Source: Prochlorococcus sp. AG-402-B19
GTDB lineage: Bacteria > Cyanobacteriota > Cyanobacteriia > PCC-6307 > Cyanobiaceae
DNA: 64,000 nt
Direction of reading: 5' to 3'
Assembly: GCA_003279615.1 (NCBI GenBank)
Contig: QCHM01000007.1
Span: 18,360-82,359, forward strand
The notes beneath the pieces were generated by a model. The model saw nothing but the letters and a program-made list of their open reading frames with translations. It had not been told where the DNA came from and ran no database searches. The first letter of the stretch is position 1. Every line of letters starts with the position of its first letter. Positions 9,924 through 20,520 of this stretch are shown piece by piece. The translations under genes were made by a program, and so were the position numbers.

Positions 9924-11399
9924 ATGAAGAAAAAAGACTTACCACCGATATGTGGGTTTGAATTTGCAATTAATAAATTAGTAAATAAGGAAAGAGATAG
10001 TAGACAAGTCAAAGAACAGTCAAGGTTAGAGAATGTTAATTCTGGTTTTGCATGTGCCCTCCATATGCATCAACCAACAATTCCTGCAGGCAAGAATGGA
10101 GAGCTCATTTCACATTTGCAATATATGTTTGAACACACATCAGAAGGAGATAATCACAATGCCGAACCATTTGCTCAATGCTATAAACGTCTAGCTGAAA
10201 TCATTCCAAGACTAATAGATGAAGGATATGATCCCAAAATAATGCTTGATTACTCGGGTAATCTTCTTTGGGGAATCGAACAAATGGGTCGCGAGGATAT
10301 TCTCGCATCGTTAAAACTCCTAACGTGTGATCAAACAGTTCATCCACATGTTGAATGGCTAGGAACCTTTTGGAGTCATGCGGTAGCCTCTTCAACTCCA
10401 CCTTCTGACTTTAAATTACAGATAACAGCCTGGCAGCATCACTTTTCGTCATTATTCGGAGAAGATGCATTACGTCGAGTGAATGGATTCTCTCTTCCTG
10501 AAATGCATCTTCCAAACCAACCTGATGTTCTTTTTCAATTAATCAAAGCTCTCAAAGAATGTGGATATCGTTGGGTAATGGTTCAAGAACATAGCGTTCA
10601 AAATCTAGATGGCTCCAGACTTAGAGACGAGCAGAAATATATTCCCAATATGCTCAAAGCACAAGGAAGTAATGGAGAGACCATCTCTATTCTTTCACTA
10701 GTAAAAACTCAAGGGTCAGATACAAAACTTGTTGGACAAATGCAACCTTATTACGAGGCCATAGGGCTAAATAAGCAAAATTTAGGTCAACATATTATCC
10801 CCTCTCTGGTTTCCCAAATTGCTGATGGAGAAAATGGTGGAGTAATGATGAACGAATTTCCTCAAGCATTCATTCAGGCTTATAAAAGAATTGGTCCAAA
10901 AACTAATATAAGCCCCACAATTGCTATGAACGGATCTGAATATCTCGACTTCCTAGAGACACTAAATATAGATGAAGATAATTATCCATTGATACAAGCA
11001 ATCGACCAAGACAAAATATGGGGGAAAATCTCAGGGCCAATAACTCCTAGTTCGGTTGAAAAAGCAATTAATGAATTAAAAGAGGAAGATCAATCCTTTT
11101 CTTTGAGTGGAGCTAGCTGGACTAACGACTTGAGCTGGGAAGATGGATATAAAAATGTTTTAGAACCAATTTCAAAACTTAGTACATATTTCCACAAAAC
11201 ATTTGACCATTTGTTAGTACAAAGTCCATCGTTAACAAATAACCATCGCTATAAAGAAGCACTCCTATACCTTTTGCTATTAGAAACTAGCTGCTTCCGT
11301 TATTGGGGGCAGGGAAAATGGACTGAATATGCTAAAACGATCTTCAGAAAGGGTGAAGAGGTGATTAGAAACTTTGAAATTTCAGAAGAGATAAGTTAA
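9924..11399 (+). CDS. glycoside hydrolase family 57 protein
   Basis: CALHMHQPTIPAG, DYSGNLLWGIEQM, GFSLPEMHLPN in a 491-aa protein. Confidence 0.85.
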   Translation: MKKKDLPPICGFEFAINKLVNKERDSRQVKEQSRLENVNSGFACALHMHQPTIPAGKNGELISHLQYMFEHTSEGDNHNAEPFAQCYKRLAEIIPRLIDEGYDPKIMLDYSGNLLWGIEQMGREDILASLKLLTCDQTVHPHVEWLGTFWSHAVASSTPPSDFKLQITAWQHHFSSLFGEDALRRVNGFSLPEMHLPNQPDVLFQLIKALKECGYRWVMVQEHSVQNLDGSRLRDEQKYIPNMLKAQGSNGETISILSLVKTQGSDTKLVGQMQPYYEAIGLNKQNLGQHIIPSLVSQIADGENGGVMMNEFPQAFIQAYKRIGPKTNISPTIAMNGSEYLDFLETLNIDEDNYPLIQAIDQDKIWGKISGPITPSSVEKAINELKEEDQSFSLSGASWTNDLSWEDGYKNVLEPISKLSTYFHKTFDHLLVQSPSLTNNHRYKEALLYLLLLETSCFRYWGQGKWTEYAKTIFRKGEEVIRNFEISEEIS

Positions 11400-11490
11400 A
11401 TAAATTTTGTAAAGGCATCAATCAAGAAAAAGAAATAACTAGCAAAAAATTAATTTTTGCGTTAAGGTCACCGACCAAAGCTTTAATGAA

Positions 11491-11682
11491 ATGACTAGTA
11501 CAAGTTTTGACAAAAATGGACTGGATAAAGCAGGTATTCATTGGATGCAATATCTTTCAATGACATCAATGTCATTACTTATATTTCTTATAGCACTAGA
11601 CAAAGCAGTTCCTAGCTTTCATCATTTTGTCTTACTTTCAATGGCCAAAGCAGGAATTATTTGTAATGGGATAACTGGATAA
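11491..11682 (+). CDS. small membrane protein
   Basis: 63-aa ORF with central hydrophobic segment. Confidence 0.45.
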   Translation: MTSTSFDKNGLDKAGIHWMQYLSMTSMSLLIFLIALDKAVPSFHHFVLLSMAKAGIICNGITG

Positions 11683-11730
11683 AGAACTTTGACAGATCCA
11701 CTTATCTAGCCAAAGAAAAAATATTAAACT

Positions 11731-11868
11731 ATGAAAGACAAAATCAATCCAGACAATGATGGTTACGACCCATCAGAGGAATACTTCAATAAAAAGAAAG
11801 GTGACACACATGAAAATGAAACTGAAGAATATTTCCCTCGAGAGACTTCTTACCCACCCCATTATTAA
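11731..11868 (+). CDS. hypothetical acidic small protein
   Basis: 45-aa ORF MKDKINPDNDGYDPSEEYFNKKKGDTHENETEEYFPRETSYPPHY*. Confidence 0.35.
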   Translation: MKDKINPDNDGYDPSEEYFNKKKGDTHENETEEYFPRETSYPPHY

Positions 11869-12466
11869 AGCAACTAAGGAAGGGCTAAAGATAATTCAAA
11901 ATCCACTAATGATTATTATCTAGGTGAAATGTATGTACCTTTTGGATAGAGCCTTGAGATTGCATTGAATCGATTTGAGATTTGTCTTTCTTTGTCAATG
12001 TTGACCTTACGATTAAGAACCAAAACGTTGTGAACCATCCATAGAAAAAAACCAACCAGCCAATACCAAGATATAGGATGAGCCACGACTTTTATTTATC
12101 ATCTAATTTAAATATGGCAATTTTGACAGTTTTTTCATAAGTATTTAAACCTTTTGTTATTACCCCAACATCAAAATTAGTATGGTTAATCAAGACTATT
12201 GAGCTTTTCACTACTTCAACAACTTTGTAAAATTATCTAGAACGTCACTGTTCATATACTAAACATGGAAAATTTGGTGTAAATAAAGCGACACTATTCC
12301 CAAATATATTTATTCCTACTAGATTATTCATAAGCTTTTCTACGATTATTGTTTGAAGGATAAAACAGTGTATTTAGACCTCTAATTTGAGGTTGAGATT
12401 CCAAAAGTTGATTGAATTATTCAAAAAATCTGTAATTTTATCTAGTTTTGTTTTTTGGTAAAAAGT

Positions 12467-12625
12467 CTAGAAATATGAGCTTTTCAAATGCCTTTCCATG
12501 CATATAGTTTGACAATCATTCTCTTCGGCACTGCTAGATATTGAACAATATGTAACACACTCTAGATAATCATCAATTGGATCAACTTGCCCTTGGGCCA
12601 TTTTTTTAGTATCAATCATATTCAT
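12467..12625 (-). CDS. 52-aa twin-CX3C small protein
   Basis: MNMIDTKKMAQGQVDPIDDYLECVTYCSISSSAEENDCQTICMERHLKSSYF*; below ORF-track cutoff. Confidence 0.6.
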   Translation of the reverse strand: MNMIDTKKMAQGQVDPIDDYLECVTYCSISSSAEENDCQTICMERHLKSSYF

Positions 12626-12863
12626 ATAGTCTCCTATAGTTAAGATTAATCTATCCTTTCTTTTTGTTTTTTCTATCGGTATTACTTACTAACTTTTGAG
12701 CATAAGAAAAACTGATGCATGAAACAAATTTCAATAGAAAACAATAGCTAAAAAAGGATAAATCATAGATTAAATAGCTCATAAAAATAGTTATATAAAA
12801 AACATTTTATTAAACCATGAAAAATCTAGATGCAGCTCCGTAAAAATCAGAATGAACTTTATG

Positions 12864-13043
12864 CTACTTTCTCAATTTTATCTTTATTCCTATTCTTTCT
12901 CTAATAGCTTTTATCGGAATCATATCTTTCATTTGATCATCAATTTGCTTTCTAATTAAATTTCTAAATAATTGGAAAAGCAAACCCAACGTCAAAAGAG
13001 ATAAGACAAGGCTGCCTAATGCGATTAATGAGTAAGTATCCAT
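12864..13043 (-). CDS. hypothetical single-TM protein
   Basis: Internal ATG of the 12864..13106 ORF (MDTYSLIALGSLVLSLLTLG...) avoids a long overlap with the upstream gene. Confidence 0.55.
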   Translation of the reverse strand: MDTYSLIALGSLVLSLLTLGLLFQLFRNLIRKQIDDQMKDMIPIKAIRERIGIKIKLRK

Positions 13044-13044
13044 T

Positions 13045-13308
13045 TTAAAGTTCTCTATATATTGCCCATTCATCACCATCAGCAGTAACCTCAGACAATA
13101 CAGCAATAGCTATTTCGGACTGATCAGAGCGTTTAACAATAATCTCTTTACCACCCATATAAGGATCATTGAACTCGGATTTTGATCGATTAGCCTCTAT
13201 CTGTTCAGTTGGTGTTAAAAGCTCAAGAATTTTAATCCATATCTCATCATCTAAAGCGAAAGGAGGAACAGAAAACTTACTCAGGCTATTTCCTTTTTTA
13301 ATATCCAT
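13045..13308 (-). CDS. hypothetical protein
   Basis: 87-aa ORF just upstream of the 12864..13043 gene. Confidence 0.55.
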   Translation of the reverse strand: MDIKKGNSLSKFSVPPFALDDEIWIKILELLTPTEQIEANRSKSEFNDPYMGGKEIIVKRSDQSEIAIAVLSEVTADGDEWAIYREL

Positions 13309-13313
13309 ATTAT

Positions 13314-13517
13314 TTAATTTTCAGCATCAATCTCTTTGACTTCATTGATTAATCGCTCTTGTCGTTCAGGCGATATAAATCCAAGAGATCCACATTCATT
13401 AATGTCTTGAATTGGATCTGATAGTCCATTATGTTTTGCTAGCCATCCCTTAGTGCAACCTTTACATGCTAATTCATTTAATTCATTAGCCAAAGACTTT
13501 GCTTTAAGGGTATCCAT
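13314..13517 (-). CDS. hypothetical protein
   Basis: 67-aa ORF adjacent to the preceding gene on the same strand. Confidence 0.5.
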   Translation of the reverse strand: MDTLKAKSLANELNELACKGCTKGWLAKHNGLSDPIQDINECGSLGFISPERQERLINEVKEIDAEN

Positions 13518-13683
13518 CTATAAGAATTTAAACATGTTTTTCTTTCTACTTTACAGTCAATAAATGACTCAAAGAAAAATTAACATGGTTTATTAAACAA
13601 AATTGAAAAGTTGGCAAATTTGTACCCTATTAATAGATAAATGGAATCAAAGCAAATAAGAACTAAAAAATTAAGTTAGGAGC

Positions 13684-13947
13684 TCAAGCAGCTTTCTTTT
13701 TCAAGCCCCGATAAATAGAAATATCTATAGGTCTATTCACATCGGATTGAAAATCAACAATGTCTTGATAAATCTCATTAGGTAAAGGTTCCATTACGCA
13801 TCTTGAATAACTTTTGCTGTTGTCAATCTTTTTTAAAGAAAACCTGTTACCTAGGCGTTTAAAGATATACAATGTCAAAATGCAACTTGTTTTAGTTATA
13901 TCGTTAGAAGCTGTAGATGCAATACGCAAAACTACTAGCCTTCTCAA
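13684..13947 (-). CDS. hypothetical protein
   Basis: 87-aa ORF; true start may be internal. Confidence 0.35.
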   Translation of the reverse strand: MRRLVVLRIASTASNDITKTSCILTLYIFKRLGNRFSLKKIDNSKSYSRCVMEPLPNEIYQDIVDFQSDVNRPIDISIYRGLKKKAA

Positions 13948-14050
13948 CTAATTGAGTGAGTAGTTATTACTAATATTATTTTTAGTAGTAGATGCAACAT
14001 CATATCAATTTGGATAAAGAGCAAAATTTAATCAGAAGTTAAAAAAACAA

Positions 14051-14212
14051 ATGACTTTATCTCCAAATGATATGACTCCATACATAAGAAAAATTCAACA
14101 GAAATTTGATGAAGCTCAAACGTATTTAGTGAAAAATGGTTTTCACAAAGTCACGAAAGGGCTTTTACAAGACATCGAAAATGCTAACAGCATAGATAAA
14201 AAAACAAACTAA
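14051..14212 (+). CDS. hypothetical small protein
   Basis: 53-aa ORF MTLSPNDMTPYIRKIQQKFDEAQTYLVKNGFHKVTKGLLQDIENANSIDKKTN*. Confidence 0.4.
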   Translation: MTLSPNDMTPYIRKIQQKFDEAQTYLVKNGFHKVTKGLLQDIENANSIDKKTN

Positions 14213-14487
14213 TATCTAGTCAATACGATGGAATCGAAAACAACAAAGACCTTAGGAAGACAAGTAAAGTGGTAAACATATATATCCTCTAATATTCATT
14301 TACCCTTTCCCGTAACTGAAATCACTGTTTTAGACTTCAAGCTTAGTAATATTTTTTATATAGGCTAATGTATAGGAGATTCTAAAAGATCAACTGTGAT
14401 GCTTGAATGGCCAGAGAATGTTGTATATAAAATTTTCATTGGTCAGGAAACAAAAATCACAAGATATATAAACAATTGTCCTAACTG

Positions 14488-14661
14488 CTAAATTTCACGT
14501 GCTGAAATTCCTAAAGAAATCGTATCTGAAATCATAGGTATTGAATGTTTTTTGCCGTCTGGGCTTACATATATATTCTCTTTCCCATATTCTGTATCAA
14601 TGATTTTTTCAAAATGAGTCCCCTTTGGAAGATGTAAAAAATATTTTTGTGCTCTGTTCAT
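14488..14661 (-). CDS. small protein of RAQ/LPKG/YV.PDG family
   Basis: MNRAQKYFLHLPKGTHFEKIIDTEYGKENIYVSPDGKKHSIPMISDTISLGISAREI*; paralog of 28395..28571. Confidence 0.6.
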   Translation of the reverse strand: MNRAQKYFLHLPKGTHFEKIIDTEYGKENIYVSPDGKKHSIPMISDTISLGISAREI

Positions 14662-14741
14662 CTTATTTATACAACTATTTAAAAATAACTAGAATATTTC
14701 CCAACGACAACAATTTGATTGTTTTATGAAAGTTTTGGTAG

Positions 14742-15074
14742 CTAACTATTTAATTTTTCTAAAGCAGTTAATAATCTTCCTACTCTCCTACCATTAACTC
14801 CAAGATCACCACCACCATATCTTGAAGCCGATTTAATTTGAATCTTCTTTTCGATTTTTAAAATCTCCAAGTCATCTGGAAATCTGAAAATCAAACTACG
14901 ACAAATCCCTTTCCAATAATTTTCATTACTCAATATAACTTTGGTTCTAGGGATTTTCTGGGCTATCGAGACAAGTTGCTCAAAGGTCTGGTCAACATCT
15001 TCAAATTCCTTCTGAAAGAAAACGCAATTTAGAGGGTTAAAACAGGGACTAAGACCTGATCTAGAATCTGTCAT
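14742..15074 (-). CDS. DUF1499-like protein
   Basis: LSPCFNPLNCVFF ... IKSASRYGGGDLGVNGRRVGRLL. Confidence 0.65.
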   Translation of the reverse strand: MTDSRSGLSPCFNPLNCVFFQKEFEDVDQTFEQLVSIAQKIPRTKVILSNENYWKGICRSLIFRFPDDLEILKIEKKIQIKSASRYGGGDLGVNGRRVGRLLTALEKLNS

Positions 15075-15336
15075 ATTTTTTATGAGAACACATATTGATC
15101 ATGACTAAAAGTTTATTACCCCCTGGTCTTTTTCTTTATTAATTTATTACTCAGTGATTTCTAGTTTTCCCTACCTAAAAAACCAATGGGGAAAAGATTA
15201 TTCGATTAAGTTAAACTCATAAACTATTTTGAGCATGAAACGATTAGATAAGACAGGGATGTTACTAATTGTTTTCAGTGTGGCCTCAACACTTCCTTAT
15301 CAGTTTCATTATCTCTCCTCTGTGAGTTAAGCAAAG

Positions 15337-15888
15337 TTAATCCCTCTCACGATAGATAGTGCTAATTAAAGGTCTTTTAATTAAAGGTGGTTCGATTCCA
15401 TATCCAATCCATATAAAACCAATAATTTCCTCCTCACTTGAATTAATTTGTGCAATTTGATAGGTATTAGGGTCTTTAATGATTTTTCCTGTTGACCACT
15501 TGCAACCAACATCATCGGAAACAAGTGAAAGCGACAGGTTTTGAATCGCGCAAGCACAAGCAGCATAATCTTCGAGTTTTTGAACTTGATTATCAGTACA
15601 TACTTGAGTGGCAATAAGCAAATGGGAAGGATTTAACATTTTGTCCCTTATCTTTTTTAAACTAGATTCATCTATTGTCTTATCACCAAACTTCAGAGTC
15701 AGCTGTAGTTGATATAGAAGTTCCCTTTTTTTTATCCCTATACTTGTAAAACGCCATGGAAAAGTCCTTCTATGGCAAGGTGCCTGATTAGCTGCAAATA
15801 TTGATTTTTCAATGACTTCTCTAGGAACACTTTTCTTAGAAAAGATATGAAGCGTCCTTCGTTTTTTAATTGCTTCAGCTATTTCCAT
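15337..15888 (-). CDS. nitroreductase family protein
   Basis: EAIKKRRTLHIFSKKSVPREVIEKSIFAANQAPCHRRTFPWRF and YAACACAIQNLSLS. Confidence 0.8.
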   Translation of the reverse strand: MEIAEAIKKRRTLHIFSKKSVPREVIEKSIFAANQAPCHRRTFPWRFTSIGIKKRELLYQLQLTLKFGDKTIDESSLKKIRDKMLNPSHLLIATQVCTDNQVQKLEDYAACACAIQNLSLSLVSDDVGCKWSTGKIIKDPNTYQIAQINSSEEEIIGFIWIGYGIEPPLIKRPLISTIYRERD

Positions 15889-16040
15889 GATTTTTTCTTG
15901 ACGTTATTAACTACACTATTAGCCATAGTGAAATTTTACAAAAAGGTAGTTTAGAGACTTGAAAAATAAAAGACGATTAAACCTTCTCGTGCTTGAATCC
16001 AACATCTAAAAAAAAACCATGATTAGTTGAAAATTACTTA

Positions 16041-16310
16041 TTAAGCAACTTGATCAAGAATCACATTTGATGTTTTGGAAAATATCGAGACGACTTGGCC
16101 CCTGGGTGTCTTGAACACGCGTTCGACAATTTCTCCACCATTGATAATTACCTTTGTGTTCAAGGAACCAGAAGGTAAATCTGCAGATATGTTTTTTTGA
16201 ATATTCTCTAGCTCTGGATACAAATCATTAGGTTTAAGAACCTCTTTTAACTCAGGATGCAAATCTAAGATTTCGTCATCAAAGGGCTTAAACTTTTTCG
16301 TTAAAACCAT
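16041..16310 (-). CDS. hypothetical protein, paralog of 19977..20192
   Basis: LPSGSLNTKVIINGGEIVERVFKTPRGQVVSIF vs LPSGSMNTKIIINEGEVIERVYKTPKGEIISIF. Confidence 0.6.
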   Translation of the reverse strand: MVLTKKFKPFDDEILDLHPELKEVLKPNDLYPELENIQKNISADLPSGSLNTKVIINGGEIVERVFKTPRGQVVSIFSKTSNVILDQVA

Positions 16311-16476
16311 ACTATGAGAAAGCGGTTACTTATGACTTTTAACCTACTGATCTCATGACGTAAAGAGTATTTAACCAAGATCGACAAATATTAATACGGC
16401 TTTCAAATAAAGCTTTAATGGAAAATAAATCAAATATGAAATATATTTCTACTTCTTAGTTAGCTCAAAGCGAAAA

Positions 16477-16659
16477 CTAATTGTTGATTTCTCTTAGTGC
16501 AATAACTCGCTTAGCATGATAGTAAATTGAAGTAACCTCCATACTCCTTTCATTTAATATTGACTGTGTAAAGACAGTAATAGCAGCAATACATGGTGTA
16601 ATAGGTAAAAACATAAGCAATGCAAATAAAGTGCTGTTAGGTTTAAACTTTCTTTGCAT
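16477..16659 (-). CDS. hypothetical membrane protein
   Basis: 60-aa ORF with N-terminal TM segment. Confidence 0.4.
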   Translation of the reverse strand: MQRKFKPNSTLFALLMFLPITPCIAAITVFTQSILNERSMEVTSIYYHAKRVIALREINN

Positions 16660-17039
16660 TCATTTTTTTAATTCTGATACTATTCTCAACAACACTTAAG
16701 TGATGTGCGTGTTCGGTTTCCCTTGAGTAAAAGTAATTAGTTAGACCTGTAATACCATCTAAAAACCTTTGGTCTTTTCCAGAGCATTGAATAAATAACT
16801 TCAAGTGCCTTTTCAGTTTTTGGAAGCTTGCAACTAGGCCATGACTTTTGAGTAATCATTGTGATTATTTCGGAGTCAATATTATTTCTACATGGAAAAC
16901 CACCCATAAAACCAGAGTAATAGAACTCAAGCAAAAATACATAGGCCAAAACTAACTTGGTCAACTAGATATTCGCGAGAAAAATATGCATAAAAAAGGG
17001 GACAATTTATGTCCCCCACCTTTCTAAATATCCTTTTAG

Positions 17040-17210
17040 TTACTTTTGGTATTTATTACCTCTGTAAGTTAAGGATACTTGCATCTGCTTTTTAGCTTCT
17101 GCTTGCCTAGATCTGTAGACGTTACGTCTGTAACTGAGTTCTACAACCTTTTTTGGAGCAGCTTCTTTATGCTGAAGGTACTCTTTGCCTCTGTAAGTAA
17201 GAACAGTCAT
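17040..17210 (-). CDS. DUF4278-like protein
   Basis: MTVLTYRGKEYLQHKEAAPKKVVELSYRRNVYRSRQAEAKKQMQVSLTYRGNKYQK*; internal LTYRG.xY repeats. Confidence 0.75.
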   Translation of the reverse strand: MTVLTYRGKEYLQHKEAAPKKVVELSYRRNVYRSRQAEAKKQMQVSLTYRGNKYQK

Positions 17211-17861
17211 TGTTCTTTTCTGTAGTGCTCGTGACCCCGTTCCATGTCTCGAGTCTTACTGCAGCTTAAAATTTAGCTGAACGTAGATCAAAATTAACAG
17301 AAATCAACGTTAAACGATGTTCCTAGTGATACATAAAGCAGTGAATTTTATAGTATTAACCAAAATAGTTGTATTTCTTACCAAAAAGAACCTTCGAATA
17401 TGGAAGGAAATTAATTATTCATTCTCTTCTTTTATCTTTTTTAATCATAATCCAATCTTCCTCCTTGATCTCTCACCCTTACAAAGGTTATTAAGGCACC
17501 AAGAAAATGATCATAAAACGGCAAATATGTAAAAGCAATTAAGACTTAGATTCAGTTGAAACATTATTTTAGAGAATTCAATCAAATTCTTCCAAAACAC
17601 TTCAAGAAGGCAAACCATTTAGTAACCAAACAAAGGCCTCGTTATTTAGAACCCAGTTTCTAAAAACTACTATTACTATTAAATTGATCACAAGAAGAAT
17701 GAACAAACGAAGCTTTGGATCCTCTATTCCCATAAATCAATTGTAATTAAGTTGATTCAAGAAAAACCATTCATAAAAATAATAACAATAAAGCATCTAT
17801 AGGAACTTGGAAAAGAGTTATAAGAAATAGGTATTAAGTCATCAATCTTTTCGTATGATTG

Positions 17862-18119
17862 TCAATCCTCATTAAAAGGCCTACCACCTTTACTTAAATA
17901 ATCAATATATTTATCAGACTCTATGAGGTAATAATTCCTACTTTGACCGATATATCTAGCTTCGATTAAGAGGTCAGTAACTTCAGGCCAAAAAGATTCA
18001 GGAACCAACTCAAGAGGGTTAATTGCTTTAGGATTCCAATTTAACTCAGTCAGAAATAGAAACCAAATCGACTTGCACTTATTGAAATCAGCTAAACAAT
18101 CTGAATTAATATTATTCAT
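17862..18119 (-). CDS. hypothetical protein
   Basis: 85-aa ORF overlapping the end of purT by 8 nt. Confidence 0.55.
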   Translation of the reverse strand: MNNINSDCLADFNKCKSIWFLFLTELNWNPKAINPLELVPESFWPEVTDLLIEARYIGQSRNYYLIESDKYIDYLSKGGRPFNED

Positions 18120-19281
18120 TTATGAATTGGACTGATTGAGCTGCTTTATCAGCTTTGATTCTTGCCTCATCGATTGTTTCAGCCTTCGCTACAGCTACTC
18201 CCATTCGTCGACCTTCCGTTGAGCTCGGCTTGCCAAACATAAATAAACTTGTATTCGATTGACTTAAAGCATCTTCAAGTCCCGAATAACATATGTTTGA
18301 AGTTTTCTGGGAAGCCAAAATCACTCGACTAGCAGAAGCCTCATAACAAACTATTTCTGGTATTGGGATACCTAAAACAGCTCTAAGGTGTAATTCAAAC
18401 TCATTTAAGTTTTGGCTAATCAAAGTTACCAAGCCTGTGTCATGTGGTCTTGGTGATAGCTCTGAAAAAATCACCTCCTCACCCTTAATAAAAAATTCAA
18501 CTCCAAACAAACCTACGCCACCAAGATTATCAGTGACACGTTTAGCAATCTGTTTAGCCTTATCTAATACACTTTCAGTTAATTCAGCTGGTTGCCAACT
18601 ACATTGATAATCTCCATTCTTTTGCTCATGTCCTATAGGAGGACAAAATAATGTTTTACCATTAAATTGCCTAATAGTTAATAATGTAATTTCCAAATCA
18701 AAATCAATAAATTCTTCTAATATAATTTTATTTGATTTACCTCTTGATTTTTCAATAGCCAAGTTCCAAGCCTGGACCAAATCATTTTTATTATTAACTA
18801 AGCTTTGTCCTTTACCTGATGAACTCATAACTGGCTTAATTAATAAAGGATAACCAATCACCTCTGCATGCAAATCAAGCTCGGATTGATTCATTGCATA
18901 ACAAAATTTTGCAGTTCTTATATTTAATTCATTAAAAGCTAAATCTCTAATTTTATCTCTATTCATTGTTATTGCAGTAGCTCTTGCGTTGGGTATTACT
19001 GTTATCTTCTTTTCTATTTCCTCTAACACATCTACTGCAAGTGCTTCGATTTCAGGAATAATAATATCTGGATTACACCTATAAATCACTTCTTTTAGTT
19101 CGTTAGCATTATTCATATTTAACACTTCAAATTGATCAGCAATCTGCATTGCTGGTGCATTTTTATATCTATCACATGCAATAACATAGCAACCAAATCT
19201 TTTTGCTGCTATTACCACCTCTTTACCTAATTCTCCACTACCTAAAAGCATTATTTTCTTTGGAAAAACATTCATATTCAT
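18112..19281 (-). CDS. purT: phosphoribosylglycinamide formyltransferase 2 (formate-dependent)
   Basis: ATP-grasp protein: MLLGSGELGKEVVIAAKRFGCYVIACDRY, PVMSSSGKGQS, FGVEFFIKGEEVIFSELSPRPHDTGLVTL. Confidence 0.92.
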   Translation of the reverse strand: MNMNVFPKKIMLLGSGELGKEVVIAAKRFGCYVIACDRYKNAPAMQIADQFEVLNMNNANELKEVIYRCNPDIIIPEIEALAVDVLEEIEKKITVIPNARATAITMNRDKIRDLAFNELNIRTAKFCYAMNQSELDLHAEVIGYPLLIKPVMSSSGKGQSLVNNKNDLVQAWNLAIEKSRGKSNKIILEEFIDFDLEITLLTIRQFNGKTLFCPPIGHEQKNGDYQCSWQPAELTESVLDKAKQIAKRVTDNLGGVGLFGVEFFIKGEEVIFSELSPRPHDTGLVTLISQNLNEFELHLRAVLGIPIPEIVCYEASASRVILASQKTSNICYSGLEDALSQSNTSLFMFGKPSSTEGRRMGVAVAKAETIDEARIKADKAAQSVQFINE

Positions 19282-19976
19282 ATGTCTAAGTTAGAAAAAT
19301 TATATAAATATAATATCTGGTAAACACAATTAATTATTAGGAGAAGAAGTAGAAATTAACAAGTATTGTTAATTGAAGATAAGAAATAATTAAAACATAA
19401 ACAATAAATAGAAATACTGAAGGGCAAGAAATACTCGAAGTAGATTCAGAGCTCATTTGATTTATGGACAAAATCATTTGATCAATCGCGGGTTTGTTTT
19501 CTACTCCATAAAATAGAGGAATGATATTTCCACCATCTCAAGTATTTTTTGGACTAACAACTGCATATCCATACATGCGATCCAACCTAAAAAGAACGTT
19601 ATAAACAAATTCAAATAGTAAAATTCGCCAAATGATGTCCTATATCACCAACACATAGAATACAGCTCCGAAAAGGAGGCATCTAAAAACACATTCCAAT
19701 TTTTAACTACTATTTTGGGAACATTATAGAGATTATGAAATGCATGCAATACTTTGATCTATTTATCTGATTTTCACACAGTCACAGAAAACGCGCTTAT
19801 GTAAGCAATCATTAATCCACTCTCATTGATTGCATTAAATAATGGATTTCATAGGATTGAAAAAACTAAATATAAATCTTTCTCCTTGTTCCTATAAAGA
19901 GATTATTGGTTGTGTATGTCTTTACGAGTGGAGAAAAGTTAGTTAAAAGTAAGAAATAACATCGACTTATTTAGTA

Positions 19977-20192
19977 ATGGTTACTAAGAAAAAAATTAAA
20001 GAGTTCAATAATTTGGATCAGTTCCCAGATTTAAAAGAAGCACTTGTAGGAGCTATTAAGACATTACCCTCCGGATCAATGAATACAAAAATAATCATTA
20101 ATGAAGGTGAAGTTATAGAGAGAGTGTATAAGACACCCAAAGGTGAAATTATATCTATATTCGCAAATGAGTTTTCAAAAGAAGTTGCCTAA
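19977..20192 (+). CDS. hypothetical protein, paralog of 16041..16310
   Basis: Shared LPSGS.NTK.IIN.GE..ERV.KTP.G...SIF core. Confidence 0.6.
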   Translation: MVTKKKIKEFNNLDQFPDLKEALVGAIKTLPSGSMNTKIIINEGEVIERVYKTPKGEIISIFANEFSKEVA

Positions 20193-20285
20193 ATATTTTA
20201 TTTAAACTCAATTATTTTTGTATCTCCTTAGTAGGATTAGATGGTTCTTATTGTCAGCACAACAATAGAATCCAATGAGGATGAC

Positions 20286-20486
20286 TTAGTGGATTAAATA
20301 TAAAATTGCTAAATCCTGGTTAGATACTGCGACTTTTCTTCTTAAAAAAGTTAATGCCTCATCATTCATTTGTGACTCGGCAATCATTTTCTCGGCTTCA
20401 TTAATACCATGCTCAAGATTTTTTATTTTTAATTGAAGAATTTCCTTATCTTTTCTGCACTGCGCCAGTGTGAAATCATCAATCAT
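20286..20486 (-). CDS. hypothetical protein
   Basis: 66-aa helical ORF. Confidence 0.4.
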   Translation of the reverse strand: MIDDFTLAQCRKDKEILQLKIKNLEHGINEAEKMIAESQMNDEALTFLRRKVAVSNQDLAILYLIH

Positions 20487-20520
20487 TTTAGTAAATATTT
20501 TAAGCAGCTAAAAATTTCTT

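Noticed and set aside
15381-15614. Alternative frame within the nitroreductase
   Set aside because: Same strand, different frame, no features; nitroreductase frame has family motifs.
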